DNA of 12,503 nt, from contig JABFSS010000096.1 of assembly GCA_013140485.1 (NCBI GenBank), positions 1 to 12,503 of the forward strand, in the 5' to 3' direction. The stretch comes from Candidatus Peribacteraceae bacterium. GTDB lineage: Bacteria > Patescibacteriota > Gracilibacteria > Peribacterales > Peribacteraceae. The notes below the pieces were generated by a model. The model was not told the DNA's origin, did no database searches, and was given only the letters and a program-made list of their open reading frames with translations. The position numbers and the translations under genes are program-made. Shown here piece by piece: positions 11,481 to 12,503 of the stretch (positions are counted from its first letter, which is position 1; each line of letters begins with the position of its first letter).

Positions 11481-11632
11481 CCGTCAGGGAACTGATTGAG
11501 CTTCTTCAGACGGCGAACCCGGACGACGAAGTGACCGCTTACAATAGCGACCACCAAGGATTGGTCCCCGTAACGGGGATGCTCTATGACGGCAAAGACC
11601 GAATGGTCGAACTCTGCACCGATGAACCTTAG
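11477..11632 (+). CDS. Small conserved-type phage protein (51 aa)
   Basis: The ATG overlaps the previous stop (ATGA), and the upstream G-run (GCGGGGGAA) is one of the few Shine-Dalgarno-like sequences in the window. The product MTVRELIELLQTANPDDEVT, followed by strands GLVPVTGMLYD and RMVELCTDE, has the helix plus beta-hairpin layout of the common small phage proteins that begin with a Leu-rich helix and an N-P-D-D-E-V turn. The function of that group is unknown. The last 11 nt overlap the next small gene. Confidence 0.65.
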   Translation: MTVRELIELLQTANPDDEVTAYNSDHQGLVPVTGMLYDGKDRMVELCTDEP

Positions 11633-11762
11633 ACTCATCTGTCACGGTGAACGGTCATGCGCGGCCCCCGAATGGCAGTTCTCCGTTTGCTTCTACGAGC
11701 ACCAGGGACAGCGCCACCTCAAGGCTTGCTTTTTCCGCTGGTCGTGGCACGTTCAATGGTGA
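11622..11762 (+). CDS. Small Cys/Trp-rich hypothetical protein (46 aa)
   Basis: A 46-codon gene overlapping the previous gene by 11 nt and the RlpA-like gene by one base (TGATG). The product contains four Cys (residues 7, 13, 23, 36), five Trp and several His residues, with EWQFSVCFYEHQGQRHLKA as its core. The residues could fold around a metal or disulphides, but there is no signal peptide. Precise abutment with both neighbours and a natural composition support coding. An in-frame extension of the following gene would cross it in another phase and is rejected. Confidence 0.5.
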   Translation: MNLRLICHGERSCAAPEWQFSVCFYEHQGQRHLKACFFRWSWHVQW

Positions 11763-12082
11763 TGAAAACGATTCTCTTGGCGCTGTGTCTCAGCGTCGCA
11801 ACGGCAAGCGCCGGGGTGGCGTCGTGGTATGGCGAGGAGCTCCGGGGCCGCCCGATGGCGAACTGTCGCCCGTTTAATCCCGACCGGCTCACCGCCGCCT
11901 CGTGGCACTATCCGCTGGGCACGAAGCTCCGGGTGACGCACGGGAGGCGCTCTGTCGTCGTGACCGTGACCGACCGGGGACCCAATAAGCGGCTCGGCCG
12001 TTCCATCGACCTGAGTCGAGCCGCGTTTAAACGGCTAGCTCCGCTTGACAAAGGGCTGATTGAGGTTATCATTACTCCATGA
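11762..12082 (+). CDS. Secreted RlpA-like double-psi beta-barrel protein
   Basis: A 106-residue protein with a Sec signal peptide (residues 1-17, MKTILLALCLSVATASA, cleavage before GVASWYG). A single double-psi beta-barrel domain follows: ASWYGEEL, LTAASWHYPLGTKLRVT, VVTVTDRGP (DRGP near residues 75-78) and RSIDLSRAAFKRL. RlpA-family proteins are septal lytic transglycosylases that cut naked glycan strands. Here there is no SPOR domain. The usual TANGE is replaced by MANCR and the AAH motif by AAS, so two residues often regarded as catalytic appear missing while the Asp of DRGP remains. The start at 11762 is chosen because it begins the signal peptide and overlaps the previous stop. Confidence 0.8.
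   Translation: MKTILLALCLSVATASAGVASWYGEELRGRPMANCRPFNPDRLTAASWHYPLGTKLRVTHGRRSVVVTVTDRGPNKRLGRSIDLSRAAFKRLAPLDKGLIEVIITP
12045..12072 (+). promoter_or_regulatory. Candidate leaderless promoter inside the RlpA-like gene end
   Basis: TTGACA (12045-12050), a 16-nt spacer, TATCAT (12067-12072), then exactly 6 nt to the ATG at 12079. The promoter lies wholly within the last codons of the preceding gene. The copy of CGTTTAAACGG at 12024-12034 sits just upstream of the -35 box. Confidence 0.65.
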
Positions 12083-12303
12083 ATGACACTTTGATTGCGC
12101 GCTGGGAAACCCGGGGAAACGACTTTCTGGACTTGTATCGCGGCGGCACGCTCCCGGACGACTACTTCTATCGCGGCAACGGTTGCGGCGGCGGCTTCGC
12201 CGCTGTTAGCAACGAGGCCGCCATCGCGCGCATGGAAGCCCGTGGCGGCCAAGCGTTCGTCCTCAAACTCGACAGGCCCTCACTCCGCCGCGTTACCCTC
12301 TAA
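12079..12303 (+). CDS. Hypothetical protein, 74 aa
   Basis: Served by both an ATGA overlap with the RlpA-like gene and a leaderless-type promoter. The product begins MNDTLIARWETRGNDFLDLY. A Gly/aromatic-rich centre follows (DDYFYRGNGCGGGFAAVS), then a helix (NEAAIARMEARGG) and a final strand (QAFVLKLDRPSLRRVTL). The Tyr-Arg-Gly-Asn-Gly-x-Gly-Gly-Gly loop is distinctive but I do not recognise its family. It is likely cytoplasmic, with no signal peptide. Confidence 0.65.
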   Translation: MNDTLIARWETRGNDFLDLYRGGTLPDDYFYRGNGCGGGFAAVSNEAAIARMEARGGQAFVLKLDRPSLRRVTL

Positions 12304-12308
12304 CCACA

Positions 12309-12503
12309 ATGAAACCATCCATTAAGCTGGAGTTCGGATTCGGAATCGGCATCGACCGGCACGGTAGCAAAATTCTCCCCGAGGTCGCCGCTGCCGGACT
12401 GGAGCAGATTAAGGCGTTCGCCCTGGCCCGCTTCGGGGGCTACACTCTGGTCAAGACCGAAGGTGGCTGGCGCTCACCGGAGGGCCACGACTTCATCGAA
12501 GAT
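12309..12503 (+). CDS. Hypothetical protein, partial at window end
   Basis: Starts five bases after the previous stop and is still open after 65 codons at the window end. The product starts MKPSIKLEFGFGIGIDRHG, a Gly-rich strand. A helix follows (EVAAAGLEQIKAFALARFGG) and then YTLVKTEGGWRSPEGHDFIED. The Phe-Gly-Gly-Tyr-Thr followed by Gly-Gly-Trp pattern occurs in small bacterial and phage proteins of unknown function. The C-terminus and length cannot be seen. Confidence 0.6.
   Translation, partial: MKPSIKLEFGFGIGIDRHGSKILPEVAAAGLEQIKAFALARFGGYTLVKTEGGWRSPEGHDFIED

Noticed and set aside
11657..11761. Upstream in-frame start for the RlpA-like gene
   Set aside because: It would add 35 unnatural residues in front of an obvious signal peptide and run across a better small gene.
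1..12503. CRISPR array, tRNA or rRNA genes, insertion sequences
   Set aside because: No regularly spaced repeats, cloverleaf-like segments or transposase-like proteins were seen on either strand by eye.

Overview
The window looks like part of the genome of a tailed dsDNA bacteriophage (or prophage), GC-rich and very densely coded. Genes are short (25 to about 215 codons), nearly all on the + strand, and packed head to tail; at least thirteen junctions are 4-nt ATGA stop/start overlaps. Recognisable products are phage-like: a recombination endonuclease VII-type nuclease, a P-loop deoxynucleotide-kinase-like protein, a Nudix hydrolase, an HD-domain-like protein, a small HExxH metalloprotease, a deoxyribosyltransferase-like protein and an RlpA-like double-psi beta-barrel protein. 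Two exported proteins (tandem fibronectin III; a small protein ending in an RRFYRVFR-type tail) resemble proteins common in Verrucomicrobiota. A verrucomicrobial host is therefore my best inference, not a demonstration. No head, tail or lysis cassette and no tRNA gene is visible.

Layout. Positions 1-133: non-coding, with nested inverted repeats. 134-911: two overlapping minus-strand genes, one possibly a small-terminase-like HTH protein. 912-1224: the only long gene-free stretch, lying between divergent units and dominated by a 198-bp imperfect palindrome (965-1162) with an AT-rich centre. 1225-4551: a + strand run of small unknown genes, two tiny membrane proteins, a deoxyribosyltransferase-like protein and a secreted FN3 protein. 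4552-6349: a block of short unknown genes, mostly with individual promoters. 6350-6432: a terminator-like hairpin. 6433-9911: metalloprotease, zinc-finger protein, endonuclease VII and unknowns, ending in a small gene that seems split by a frameshift. 9908-11480: a translationally coupled nucleotide-metabolism trio (kinase, Nudix, HD). 11477-12503: small genes, the RlpA-like exported protein and a gene cut by the window end.

The most striking signal is regulatory. Five genes (one of them on the minus strand) begin exactly 34 nt after the first base of a TTGAC(A/G) box. In each, a 16-nt spacer is followed by a -10-like hexamer and then exactly 6 nt before ATG. A promoter so placed should start transcription at or next to the A of ATG, giving leaderless mRNAs. 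Near-variants precede three more genes, and one further gene has the same promoter with a 43-nt leader. Shine-Dalgarno sequences are almost absent across the window, which fits leaderless or coupled initiation as the main mode of translation.
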